The notes: generated from the letters alone by a model not told the origin. Counted from the first letter of the stretch, positions 1 through 5,958 are shown. The stretch is DNA of 6,051 nucleotides from Pseudorhodobacter sp. (GCA_024641255.1 JAHEDL010000065.1:1-6051); one strand, 5' to 3'. Numbers and translations are program-made.

Positions 1-56
1 TTTGCCGCGTAAGCCACGACCGTAAGCGCGGTCGAAAGAGCAAGAAGTTTCTTCAT
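1..56 (-). CDS. 5' end of a probable ABC transporter substrate-binding protein (partial)
   Basis: Only the first 18 codons are inside the window; the gene runs off the left edge. They encode MKKLLALSTALTVVAYAA, a typical Sec signal peptide: two lysines, a hydrophobic core, and an A-Y-A site (residues 15-17) fitting signal peptidase I. The ATG at 56-54 is preceded by GGGAG (plus-strand 67-63) with a 6-base gap, which fixes the start. It lies 81 bases downstream of an ABC ATPase on the same strand. In the polyamine-type operons of Rhizobiales and Rhodobacterales the gene after the ATPase is often the periplasmic solute-binding protein, so that is the inferred role. No mature sequence is visible, so the substrate and the family cannot be confirmed. 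Confidence 0.75.
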   Translation of the reverse strand, partial: MKKLLALSTALTVVAYAA

Positions 57-62
57 TGATGA

Positions 63-67
63 CTCCC
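63..67 (-). promoter_or_regulatory. Ribosome binding site of the partial exported protein
   Basis: GGGAG on the minus strand sits 6 bases before the ATG at 56. It is good spacing for a Shine-Dalgarno site and is the main support for calling a real gene from so short a visible stretch. Confidence 0.7.
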
Positions 68-91
68 AAGTTGGATAAGGACGTTTGTTAA

Positions 92-135
92 GTTACCGCG
101 TCCCTGCGGCAACCCTCCGGTCTTGGAACGGAGGG
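92..135 (-). promoter_or_regulatory. Tandem intercistronic RNA stem-loops
   Basis: Two hairpins can form in the minus-strand transcript between the ATPase stop codon and the ribosome binding site of the next gene. The first starts 2 bases after the stop: CCCTCCG (135-129) pairs with CGGAGGG (119-113), a perfect 7-bp GC-rich stem with a 9-base loop. The second pairs GTTGCCGC (113-106) with GCGGTAAC (99-92), with a 6-base loop and one G-U wobble; the two share base 113 and could stack. The wobble would be an A-C mismatch in a plus-strand RNA, so the structure fits the minus transcript. No T-run follows either stem, so a full intrinsic terminator is unlikely. A mRNA-stabilising or partial-termination element that sets binding protein above ATPase expression is the inferred role. 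Confidence 0.55.
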
Positions 136-137
136 GA

Positions 138-1241
138 TTACTGCGGATCAAGCGCGCGCGCGTCTTGTGGCGCCCAGCCGATCTTGATCTTTTCACCGGC
201 AGCCAGCACGCGCTGGCCCAGCGTGTTGCGTGATTTGATCACGAAGTCTTCCGATCCTGCAACCTTCAGACGGGTGCGGAACAAATCGCCCATATAGATG
301 AATTCCATCACCTCGGCGTCGATGGTGTGGGCGCCAGCAGGCATCATCTCGGGTTTGAACTCAACACGTTCCGGACGGATCGACACCAGCGTTTTCGCGC
401 CAACTTCGGTCACGTTCACCGGGGTCGCGTCAATCACTTCGCCGGTTTCCAGACGCACGGTGCACTTGCCGCCTTCAAGGCTTTCAATCGTGCCCGGCAG
501 TTTGTTGTTTTCACCGATGAACTGCGCGACAAAGCTGTTGTCGGGGCGTTCATACAGGTCAGACGGCGGCGCCAATTGCTGGATGCGACCATCGTTGAAC
601 ACTGCAACCCGGTCCGACATCGTCAGCGCTTCGCCCTGATCGTGCGTCACGTAAACCACAGTAATCCCAAGGCTTTCGTGCAGGTGCTTGATTTCAAACT
701 GCATATGTTCGCGCAACTGCTTGTCCAAGGCGCCAAGCGGTTCGTCCATCAACACAAGGCTGGGATCGAACACTAGCGCGCGGGCCAAAGCGATCCGCTG
801 CTGCTGGCCGCCCGAAAGCTGCGCCGGGCGACGGTTCACGAATTTGCCCATCTGCACCATGTTCAGCGCGCGCATGATCTTTGCTTCACGCTCAGACTTG
901 CCCATGCCGCGCACTTCCAGCGGGAAGGACAGGTTTTCACCAACGGTCATGTGCGGGAACAAGGCATAGTTCTGGAACACCATGCCAATACCGCGTTTGT
1001 GCGGCGGCACTTCGTTGATGTTCACACCGTCCAGCATGATCCGGCCATGCGTTGCGGTTTCAAACCCTGCCAGCATCATCAGGCAGGTGGTTTTGCCAGA
1101 GCCAGACGGCCCAAGCATGGTCAGAAACTCGCCCTTGCCAATAGAAAGGTTAAGGTCTTTGACGACCAGAGAAACGCCATCATAGCTTTTCTGAACATGC
1201 TCAAAAGCAACGAATGCATCGTTCGGGCTGGTTGCTACCAC
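138..1241 (-). CDS. ABC transporter ATP-binding protein, PotA-like (polyamine-type importer)
   Basis: This 367-residue protein is the cytoplasmic ATPase of a binding-protein-dependent importer and would energise uptake through membrane permeases. All ABC motifs are intact: A-loop Tyr20, Walker A GPSGSGKTT (44-52), Q-loop Gln90 in VFQNYALFPHMTV, signature LSGGQ (142-146), Walker B LVLMDEP (162-168), D-loop near 170-173 and switch His200 in VTHDQ. The tail from about 235 to 365 fits the regulatory TOBE/OB region of the MalK/PotA family. Length is close to E. coli PotA (378). The sequence style (PPHKRGIGMVFQNYALFPHMTV) is that of the spermidine/putrescine group, but ATPases predict substrate poorly, so polyamine is an inference. 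The GTG start is chosen because GGGGAG stands 6 bases upstream and no ATG follows near the N-terminus. The next gene, 81 bases on, encodes a signal peptide, probably the binding protein. Confidence 0.93.
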   Translation of the reverse strand: MVATSPNDAFVAFEHVQKSYDGVSLVVKDLNLSIGKGEFLTMLGPSGSGKTTCLMMLAGFETATHGRIMLDGVNINEVPPHKRGIGMVFQNYALFPHMTVGENLSFPLEVRGMGKSEREAKIMRALNMVQMGKFVNRRPAQLSGGQQQRIALARALVFDPSLVLMDEPLGALDKQLREHMQFEIKHLHESLGITVVYVTHDQGEALTMSDRVAVFNDGRIQQLAPPSDLYERPDNSFVAQFIGENNKLPGTIESLEGGKCTVRLETGEVIDATPVNVTEVGAKTLVSIRPERVEFKPEMMPAGAHTIDAEVMEFIYMGDLFRTRLKVAGSEDFVIKSRNTLGQRVLAAGEKIKIGWAPQDARALDPQ

Positions 1242-1253
1242 GCCAATCTCCCC
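1239..1253 (-). promoter_or_regulatory. GTG start codon and strong ribosome binding site of the ATPase gene
   Basis: On the minus strand GGGGAG (1253-1248) is followed by 6 bases and then GTG (1241-1239). This site decides in favour of the GTG start; the next methionine is Met42, already inside the nucleotide-binding core, just before Walker A. Confidence 0.75.
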
Positions 1254-1272
1254 GTTAATCGGCAGTTTGCCT

Positions 1273-1302
1273 GCGCTTGTCAGATACGCTTAAGGCAAGC
1301 GC
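1273..1302. repeat. 7-bp perfect inverted repeat in the ABC operon leader
   Basis: GCGCTTG (1273-1279) and CAAGCGC (1296-1302) are exact inverse copies separated by 16 bases, about 32 to 61 bases upstream of the GTG start. It could be a dimeric-repressor operator or a weak 5'-leader hairpin. A chance match in GC-rich DNA is not excluded. Confidence 0.35.
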
Positions 1303-1419
1303 CCTAGGAAAGGCAATTGTCTTATGCACCCGGCGAAACTGCCACGCACAAACCGGGCCGATAGGGCATTTTGCGCCCTGTTTGCTGCATAGAACGGCAG
1401 ATGATGAACGATCACGCAG

Positions 1420-1438
1420 GCGGATCGGCTGCGACCGC
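1420..1438 (-). other. Hairpin just downstream of the RTX stop codon
   Basis: In the minus-strand RNA GCGGTCG can pair with CGA-T-CCGC around a 4-base loop, giving seven pairs with one bulged base. It begins 6 bases after the TGA stop at 1445. No U-run follows, so it is not a canonical intrinsic terminator; it may protect the 3' end of the long RTX message. Confidence 0.3.
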
Positions 1439-1444
1439 AAAGCG

Positions 1445-4400
1445 TCAGAGTGACGTAGCGGAAGAATTGGCGGCACTGGTAGCGCTCACTGATTCTTGGG
1501 GGTGCCGAATCTTTGCGTGTAGTTGTCCGACAAATAACCGCGATTTTGCGACGCTTCGGGTCAAAAGTGGCAAACATCTTGGCCCATAAAGCTGGGTAAG
1601 GCTTAGGCCATCGGCACCCTGCGGCAGGTGAGCCTGTGCCAGTATCGCACGCAACAACGCGTCCCGCTCGGCCACCGACAGCGCCGCCACTGCCATCGCA
1701 CCGGGATAAAAGCTTTCCGCGACGGTGCCTTCCGCCAAAATCAACGCATGGCGCGGCAACAGCAGATGGTGATACTCCACCCGCCGCATGCCTTTTGCGA
1801 CACGCGCCCCGTGCACCCCCAGCTCTGCAAGGTGGCGCGCCCGTACCAAGGCCGGTTCCCCGCCATCCACCGCCATGCGGATGCCATGCTGCGGCGAAAC
1901 CACCAAATCCCGGTGATTGCCAAAACTACCGGCTGCAAGCCGGATCGGTTGATGCTGCGGATTGCCGCTTAATGGCGCAAGATCACGGGTGCTGCGCCAC
2001 AAAATTGGCATCACCGCCCCGGTCGCAGTCGCCACACAATCGCCCACGCGCAGGCTTTCAACCGGCCGTTCGCCCTGCGGCGTCTTGATCCGCGTGCCCG
2101 CAGCAAAGCAGGGCACCCCCATCGCATGCAGCATTCCCGGTTGCCGCGCTGTGGCCGGCGCTACCCCGTTCAGCAGCAGGGTTTCGCCATTGGGAAAGCT
2201 AAGCAGGGTATTGCCGCTACCATCATCGGCAATCGCCACATCCCAAACCCGCACCCGCGCGCCCAGCGGTGTGGTCATATCCGACACATCAAGCTGATCG
2301 GCGGTCACACCTGCGGCCAGCAAGGTGCTGAAATCGGTAATCACATCACCAGAGTCACCATGCAGCAGCCGAAACGTATCATTTCCGGCACCACCACTTA
2401 GGGTGTCCTGGCCGCTGCCGCCCAGCAGCAGGTCGTTGCCATCGCCGCCCGCCAGCACATCATTGCCAGCCTCGCCCTGAAGGGTATCGTCCCCAGCCCC
2501 GCCATCAAGGCTATCATTGCCAGCGCCCGCCAGCAGCCCATCATTGCCGCGGCCACCATATAAAGCGTCATCGCCACCGCCCGCCTTGACCACATCGTCG
2601 CCGCTGCCCGCGTCCAGCGTATCGGCCCCGCTGTTGCCCGCCAGCGTATCGTTGCCCATCCCACCATAAAGCGCGCTACCGCTTTGCGCTGCAGACAGGC
2701 TGTCGTCAAAGCCCGACCCGATAACAGCCTCGACGCTGCTCAGGCTGTCGCCCGCCGCATCGCCGCCGCTGCCCGCCGCCGTTTCAAGATCAACAACAAC
2801 CGCAGCGGCTGACCCGCTGTAATCGGCCGTATCAAACCCGGCGCCGCCGGACAAAACATCGGCACCGGCGCCGCCCGCAAGCATATCATTGCCGGCGCCA
2901 CCATACAGGTGGTCGGCACCGGCACTGCCCGTCAACACATCGTTTTGGGCCGACCCAACAACAGCTTCAAAGCCCGACAGACTGTCGCCCGTCGCATCGC
3001 CGCCGCTTGCCGCCCCGGTGGCAAGGTTAACGCTGACCGCAGCGGTCGATGCGCTGTAATCCAGCGTATCATTGCCGCTGCCGCCAACCAGACTGTCAGC
3101 GCCCGCGCCGCCCGCTATGCTGTCATTACCCGCACCGCCATACAGGCTGTCGGCCCCGGCACTGCCCGTCAACGCATCATCGTGGGCCGAACCCAGAACC
3201 GCCTCGAACCCCGAGATAACATCGCCAGCCGCATCGCCGCCGCTGCCCGCCCCGGTTGCCAGATTGACCGAAACGGCCGTCGCCGACGCCGTGTAATCCG
3301 CCGTATCGCTGCCCGACCCACCGATCAACGTATCGGCGCCGGTGCCACCGTTAACCGTGTCATCCCCCGACCCGGCATCAATACTGTCATTGCCAGCGCC
3401 GCCGTCGATCAGATCATTCTCGCTGCCGCCCCACAGCGTGTCATCGCCGTTGTCGCCCAGCAGGGTGTCGTTATCCGCGCCGCCATAAATGGTGTCGTTG
3501 CCCGCCCCGCCGCGCAAATATGACCCGCCGTCGGCATCAACGATATAGTCGTCACCGCCACCGCCATAGGCAGAGTCGATGCCGCTGCCGGTCAGCAGCC
3601 AATCATTGCCACCGCCGCCGGTTAAAAGATCGTTGCCCGCGTCGCCATTCAGCGTGTCGTCGCCGGTGCCGCCATCAATCGTGTCGTTGCCGGTTTCGCC
3701 CTGAAAAAAGTCATTGCCCGACCCGCCAATCAGGCTGTCATCGCCAGCCCCCCCGACGATAGTCTGCGCCGTGGTCGACACGGCGGCACTGATCGTATCA
3801 TTGCCGCTGCCGCCATAGACACCCTCTATCTGGCTGAACGACCCGCCCCCGGCACCCGAGGCAAAGCTGTAACTGCCCGCTTCGGTGCCGCTGAACGTAA
3901 CGCTAACCCCGGCCCCCGTCGGATCAGACAGCAGCAGCATGTCATAATCATAGCCGGTTTCGCCGCCGATAATCGTGTCGGTGCCATCGCCTGCCGCCGC
4001 ATAGATCGCATCCGATTCGCCGCCGCCATCAATCGCGTCGTTGCCGGTGCCGCCATACAGCCAATCGCTGCCATCGCCGCCGCTTAAGCTGTCATTGCCA
4101 GCGCCGCCGTAAATCGTGTCGCGGCCCGCACCGCCATAAATACTGTCGTTTCCGGCGCTGCCGGTCAGCGTATCGTCATAGCCAGACCCGATTGCGGCTT
4201 CGAAACCCGAAACCGTATCGCCCGCCGCATCGCCACCGCTGACCACCTGCGTCGCAAGGTTGACAGAAACCGCCGCCGTCGATGTGGTGTAATCCAGCGT
4301 ATCGCTGCCGGCGCCCCCCGTCAGGCTATCGGCACCGGCGCCGCCCGCCATGACATCGTTGCCATTGCCGCCCGCAAGACTGTCATTGCCCGCACCGCCC

Positions 4401-5635
4401 GACAGCGTGTCATCACCATCGCCGCCATCCACCACATCGGCAGCGCTGCCGCCGGTGATCGAATCGTTGCCCGCGCCCCCATAAAGCTGCTGCGCATAGC
4501 CCGACGCGGCAGCGTTCAGCGTATCGCCATAAGCCGTGCCTGCAACCGCCTCGATCTCGCTAAAACTGCCAGATCCGGTGGTGCCCTGAAACGCATAGGT
4601 TCCAGCCTCGTTGCCGGTAAATGTAACCGTGACGCCTTGCGTCGAACTGGCGTTGGCAAAGGCCAGCAGGTCATTATCGGTGCCGGTTTCACCGCCATAA
4701 ATCGTGTCGCCGTTATGGTCGTCAGTGATGGCGAACAGATCGGCACCGCCGCCGCCATATAAGGTGTCATTGCCGCTTGCGCCGGTCAGCCAATCATTGC
4801 CATCGCCGCCATAGGCCACATCCTGCCCGGCACCACCGTTAATACTGTCATTGCCAGCGCCGCCGTCGATGGTGTCATCGCCTGCATCCGTCGACCAGCC
4901 GCCAAAACTGTCATCACCATCGCCCAGCGAAATGCTGTCGTTGCCGTCGCCCGCAGTAACCGTGTCGTTGCCCTGCTCGGCCAACACCGTATCCGCACCC
5001 AGCCCGCCAAAGATCGAATCACCGCCCCAGCCGCCATAAATCGAATCGTTGCCGTCGTCGCCATACAGCGTGTCGCTGCCATATTGACCCAAGATCACGT
5101 CGTCGCCGCTGCCGCCGTAAAGCGAATCTTCCAGCGTCGGCCCATAGGTCACCGTCATGCCAGAGGTGATATTATAGGTTTCCAGGAAATAGTTGGCATG
5201 ATCGCGCAGCAACCAGTTGTCGCCTACATGCGCGGTTTCTGTAACGGTTTCGCCCGCAGCAATGGTGCGCACGAACACGCTTTGGCCAGAGCTGTTGATC
5301 GTATAAAGATCAATCGGCCCATCGGCAGAGTTGGTCAGGGTAAAAGTTGTGCTCTCCCCAAAGCCGTAACTTTTCAACGTCTGCAGGTCCAGCATCTGGC
5401 CGTCGCCGCCAAGCCAGTCGTTTTCCGTGCCACCATAAATGGTGTCGGTGCCTTGCCCGCCCGTCAGCGTGTCGCTGCCGCTGCCGCCATCCATAATATC
5501 ATTGCCAAAGCCACCCGAGCCGCTGTCGTTACCGGTGCCCGCATAGATCGAATCGTTGCCCGCAAAGCCATGAATGTCATCGGCACCGCTGGTTCCGTTC
5601 AGCGTATCGTTGCCCGAGCCGCCGTTTATTGCCAT
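1445..5635 (-). CDS. Giant RTX calcium-binding protein with VHL-beta-like insert and C-terminal Hint domain
   Basis: The 1396-residue product is a probable type I secreted, calcium-binding extracellular protein. It has no Sec signal and starts directly with RTX repeats. Layout: RTX block (4-79); VHL-beta-like segment (about 97-163); RTX block (171-300); module B1 (308-391); RTX; module A1 (444-522); RTX; module B2 (551-633); RTX (634-775); three tandem A modules (776-1012); RTX (1013-1086); a conserved linker with D-V-I-T-D-F and F-P-N-G-E; then a Hint_2-like domain from Cys1176 with C-F-x-x-G-T, P-Q-H (His1250) and R-H-A (His1296). I count about 43 exact GGxGxD motifs. The 1175 residues before Cys1176 contain no cysteine, as is usual for type I substrates. 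The Ser/Thr/Ala-rich last 16 residues may be the secretion signal. No protease, lipase or other enzyme domain is visible, so an adhesin, matrix or surface role is only an inference. ATG 5635 is the first possible start: an in-frame TGA lies 24 bases upstream. The nearest Shine-Dalgarno-like GAAGG is 11 bases away, and a small ORF overlaps the start. Confidence 0.93.
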   Translation of the reverse strand: MAINGGSGNDTLNGTSGADDIHGFAGNDSIYAGTGNDSGSGGFGNDIMDGGSGSDTLTGGQGTDTIYGGTENDWLGGDGQMLDLQTLKSYGFGESTTFTLTNSADGPIDLYTINSSGQSVFVRTIAAGETVTETAHVGDNWLLRDHANYFLETYNITSGMTVTYGPTLEDSLYGGSGDDVILGQYGSDTLYGDDGNDSIYGGWGGDSIFGGLGADTVLAEQGNDTVTAGDGNDSISLGDGDDSFGGWSTDAGDDTIDGGAGNDSINGGAGQDVAYGGDGNDWLTGASGNDTLYGGGGADLFAITDDHNGDTIYGGETGTDNDLLAFANASSTQGVTVTFTGNEAGTYAFQGTTGSGSFSEIEAVAGTAYGDTLNAAASGYAQQLYGGAGNDSITGGSAADVVDGGDGDDTLSGGAGNDSLAGGNGNDVMAGGAGADSLTGGAGSDTLDYTTSTAAVSVNLATQVVSGGDAAGDTVSGFEAAIGSGYDDTLTGSAGNDSIYGGAGRDTIYGGAGNDSLSGGDGSDWLYGGTGNDAIDGGGESDAIYAAAGDGTDTIIGGETGYDYDMLLLSDPTGAGVSVTFSGTEAGSYSFASGAGGGSFSQIEGVYGGSGNDTISAAVSTTAQTIVGGAGDDSLIGGSGNDFFQGETGNDTIDGGTGDDTLNGDAGNDLLTGGGGNDWLLTGSGIDSAYGGGGDDYIVDADGGSYLRGGAGNDTIYGGADNDTLLGDNGDDTLWGGSENDLIDGGAGNDSIDAGSGDDTVNGGTGADTLIGGSGSDTADYTASATAVSVNLATGAGSGGDAAGDVISGFEAVLGSAHDDALTGSAGADSLYGGAGNDSIAGGAGADSLVGGSGNDTLDYSASTAAVSVNLATGAASGGDATGDSLSGFEAVVGSAQNDVLTGSAGADHLYGGAGNDMLAGGAGADVLSGGAGFDTADYSGSAAAVVVDLETAAGSGGDAAGDSLSSVEAVIGSGFDDSLSAAQSGSALYGGMGNDTLAGNSGADTLDAGSGDDVVKAGGGDDALYGGRGNDGLLAGAGNDSLDGGAGDDTLQGEAGNDVLAGGDGNDLLLGGSGQDTLSGGAGNDTFRLLHGDSGDVITDFSTLLAAGVTADQLDVSDMTTPLGARVRVWDVAIADDGSGNTLLSFPNGETLLLNGVAPATARQPGMLHAMGVPCFAAGTRIKTPQGERPVESLRVGDCVATATGAVMPILWRSTRDLAPLSGNPQHQPIRLAAGSFGNHRDLVVSPQHGIRMAVDGGEPALVRARHLAELGVHGARVAKGMRRVEYHHLLLPRHALILAEGTVAESFYPGAMAVAALSVAERDALLRAILAQAHLPQGADGLSLTQLYGPRCLPLLTRSVAKSRLFVGQLHAKIRHPQESVSATSAANSSATSL
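1697..2110 (-). other. Hint_2-like autoprocessing domain (residues 1176-1313 of the RTX protein)
   Basis: The segment opens with C1176-F-A-A-G-T and continues with I-K-T-P-Q-G, P-V-E-S-L-x-x-G-D, P-I-L-W, R-D-L-V-V-S-P-Q-H1250, V-x-A-R-H-L and H-H-L-L-L-P-R-H1296, ending with A-E-G-T-x-x-E-S-F-Y-P-G. This order of motifs is that of the Hint_2 family common in Rhodobacteraceae RTX proteins. Cys1176 is the expected nucleophile for an N-to-S acyl shift and cleavage before it. No intein-type C-terminal His-Asn plus extein is seen, so cleavage rather than splicing is expected. Activity is inferred, not shown. Confidence 0.8.
2600..3310 (-). repeat. Three tandem 79-residue A modules (237-bp period)
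   Basis: Residues 776-854, 855-933 and 934-1012 are three contiguous units of exactly 79 residues. Each starts with x-D-T-x-D-Y, has a V-x-V-N/D-L strand, then S-G-G-D-A-x-G-D-x-x-S, then V/F-E-A-V-x-G-S, then an L-Y-G-G-x-G-N-D RTX turn and two further RTX units. The DNA copies differ at many codons. The third unit is the most diverged (V-V-V-D-L and S-S-V-E-A in place of V-S-V-N-L and S-G-F-E-A). Confidence 0.88.
3737..3985 (-). repeat. Module B2 (second copy of an about 83-residue insert)
   Basis: Residues 551-633 match B1 (308-391): both run x-x-D-T-I-x-G-G-E-T-G, then D-x-L, then V-x-V-T-F-x-G-x-E-A-G-x-Y-x-F, then G-S-F-S-x-I-E-x-V, and end in an RTX turn. They look like beta-strand-rich spacers between beta-rolls. 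Function unknown. Confidence 0.75.
4070..4306 (-). repeat. Displaced copy of the 79-residue A module (A1)
   Basis: Residues 444-522 align without gaps over 79 residues to the three tandem A units, including A-V-S-V-N-L-A-T, S-G-G-D-A-A-G-D and S-G-F-E-A. It lies 332 residues upstream of the tandem set, with module B2 in between. Confidence 0.8.
4463..4714 (-). repeat. Module B1 (first copy of an about 84-residue insert)
   Basis: Residues 308-391 pair with B2 (551-633). Each B copy is followed further on by an A module, so the order B-A-B-A(A)(A) suggests duplication of a longer B+A segment followed by amplification of A. Confidence 0.75.
5147..5347 (-). other. VHL-beta-like domain inserted in the RTX protein (residues 97-163)
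   Basis: This 67-residue segment has no RTX motifs and interrupts the first beta-roll. It follows the pattern of the von Hippel-Lindau beta domain: T-F-T-L-T-N-S, I-D-L-Y-x-I-x-x-x-G, x-T-I-A-A-G-E-T, V-G-D-N-W-L-L-R-D-H-A. In human VHL the matching stretches are an F-C-N-R-S strand, L-P-V-W-L-N-F-D-G, P-T-L-P-P-G-T and R-G-H-L-W-L-F-R-D-A. The G-x-x-W-L-x-R-D signature is the strongest point. The comparison is from memory, so it is a proposal. Confidence 0.6.
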
Positions 5636-5742
5636 TGCTGAACCAGCCTTCGCCCATCACGCAGCATACGAAAATCCAAGGCCCGCATCGCCGCCGCCTG
5701 CCGCAGCGTTGCGGCGTCGTTATATGTCAGCAGCAGCGCCAT
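5626..5742 (-). CDS. Small ORF (38 codons) overlapping the RTX start; hypothetical leader peptide
   Basis: An ATG at 5742 opens 38 codons ending in TAA at 5628-5626, overlapping the first 10 bases of the RTX gene in another frame. The product begins MALLLTYNDAATLRQAAAM and ends DGRRLVQQWQ; it is basic, probably helical, and not recognised. Support for coding is moderate: third positions are mostly G or C, and the stop falls just inside the next gene, the geometry typical of translational coupling. An in-frame stop lies four codons upstream, so it is not the tail of a longer gene. The ribosome site is weak (GGATGA about a dozen bases before the ATG). It may be a leader whose translation opens the RTX start region, which itself has a poorly spaced Shine-Dalgarno, or a chance ORF. 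Confidence 0.4.
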   Translation of the reverse strand: MALLLTYNDAATLRQAAAMRALDFRMLRDGRRLVQQWQ

Positions 5743-5781
5743 GCTTCGATTTCATCCACGATGCGCCGCAGACAAAACCAT

Positions 5782-5810
5782 CCCGGCACAGGCCAGAATG
5801 CCCAGCCGGG
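5782..5810 (-). other. GC-rich inverted repeat in the leader of the small ORF/RTX unit
   Basis: CCCGGC (5782-5787) and GCCGGG (5805-5810) are exact inverse copies 17 bases apart. In the minus transcript this would form a 6-bp hairpin 40 bases upstream of the small ORF. Smaller competing stems (GCCC/GGGC, AGGCC/GGCCT) overlap it. No U-run follows. It may be a leader structure, or chance in GC-rich DNA. Confidence 0.3.
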
Positions 5811-5811
5811 C

Positions 5812-5841
5812 CTAATGCAAGGTTAAAGCGAAAATTTTAAC
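5812..5841 (-). promoter_or_regulatory. A+T-rich candidate promoter patch with TTAA motifs (CtrA-like site)
   Basis: This is the only clearly A+T-rich patch upstream of the RTX gene. It contains a 6-bp inverted repeat, GTTAAA (5822-5827) and TTTAAC (5836-5841). On the minus strand TTAA-CCTTGCA-TTAG (5826-5812) matches the CtrA full-site pattern TTAA-N7-TTAA with one mismatch. CtrA is a cell-cycle and differentiation regulator in alphaproteobacteria. No clear sigma-70 -35/-10 pair is evident. Binding is inferred from a short motif only. Confidence 0.3.
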
Positions 5842-5958
5842 GGTTTGCGTCGTGCAAGACAGCCAAAGCCCGCGCCCGCGCCGTAAATCCATCACGATTT
5901 GCTAGATTTCGCGCGAAGCCATTCAAAAAGGCTGCATGCGCATAACACCCTGCCGGAT

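Larger units (their letters stand above)
1242..1444 (-). other. Leader/promoter region of the ABC operon
   Basis: These 203 bases between the RTX stop codon and the ATPase start contain no convincing gene. They must hold the 3' end of the RTX transcript and probably the promoter of the transporter operon. I see two inverted repeats (listed separately) but no clear -35/-10 pair: TTGCCT at 1315-1310, followed after 17 bases by TTAAGC, is spaced correctly but is a poor -10 match. No hairpin followed by a T-run is visible, so the RTX transcript may end by a Rho-dependent route or read through into the ABC operon. Confidence 0.4.
2381..5626 (-). repeat. RTX nonapeptide (27-bp) repeat region
   Basis: Residues 4 to about 1085 consist of 9-residue GGxGxDxLx units in runs broken by four kinds of insert. 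Each unit is 27 bases, giving a strong 27-bp period in the DNA. In RTX proteins such units fold into a calcium-bound parallel beta-roll. Units differ at synonymous positions, so this is old or selected repetition, not fresh DNA slippage. Degenerate units, such as GGTEND (69-74) and GGSEND (736-741), keep the frame but lose the central glycine. Confidence 0.92.

Noticed and set aside
298..969. Plus-strand ORFs opposite the ABC ATPase gene
   Set aside because: They are antisense shadows of a gene with intact ABC motifs, and their products show no recognisable domain and odd composition.
1363..1379. AGGGC/GCCCT hairpin as a terminator between the RTX gene and ABC operon
   Set aside because: It has only 5 bp with a 7-base loop and no T-run on either strand.
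2909..3523. 204-residue plus-strand ORF opposite the RTX repeats
   Set aside because: The 27-bp repeats of GC-rich codons keep antisense frames open. The product is a repetitive Arg/Ala/Ile-rich string with no family character.
2381..5626. Periodic repeats as a CRISPR array
   Set aside because: The period is 27 bases without unique spacers and reads through as GGxGxD nonapeptides in one long frame.
5084..5641. 185-residue plus-strand ORF opposite the RTX N-terminus
   Set aside because: Same antisense effect; the minus frame carries clear RTX motifs over the same bases.
5850..5870. Sigma-54 promoter (TGGC ... TTGCA) upstream of the RTX gene
   Set aside because: On the minus strand the GG and GC elements are only 7 bases apart, where the -24/-12 pattern needs 10.
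5803..5880. 26-codon minus-strand ORF upstream of the 38-codon ORF
   Set aside because: It has no ribosome binding site, crosses the A+T-rich promoter-like patch and shows no coding character.
5908..5917. 10-bp palindrome TTCGCGCGAA between the tRNA and the RTX gene
   Set aside because: It is exact, but it stands alone, lies far from the start codons, and such CG palindromes are expected by chance in this composition.
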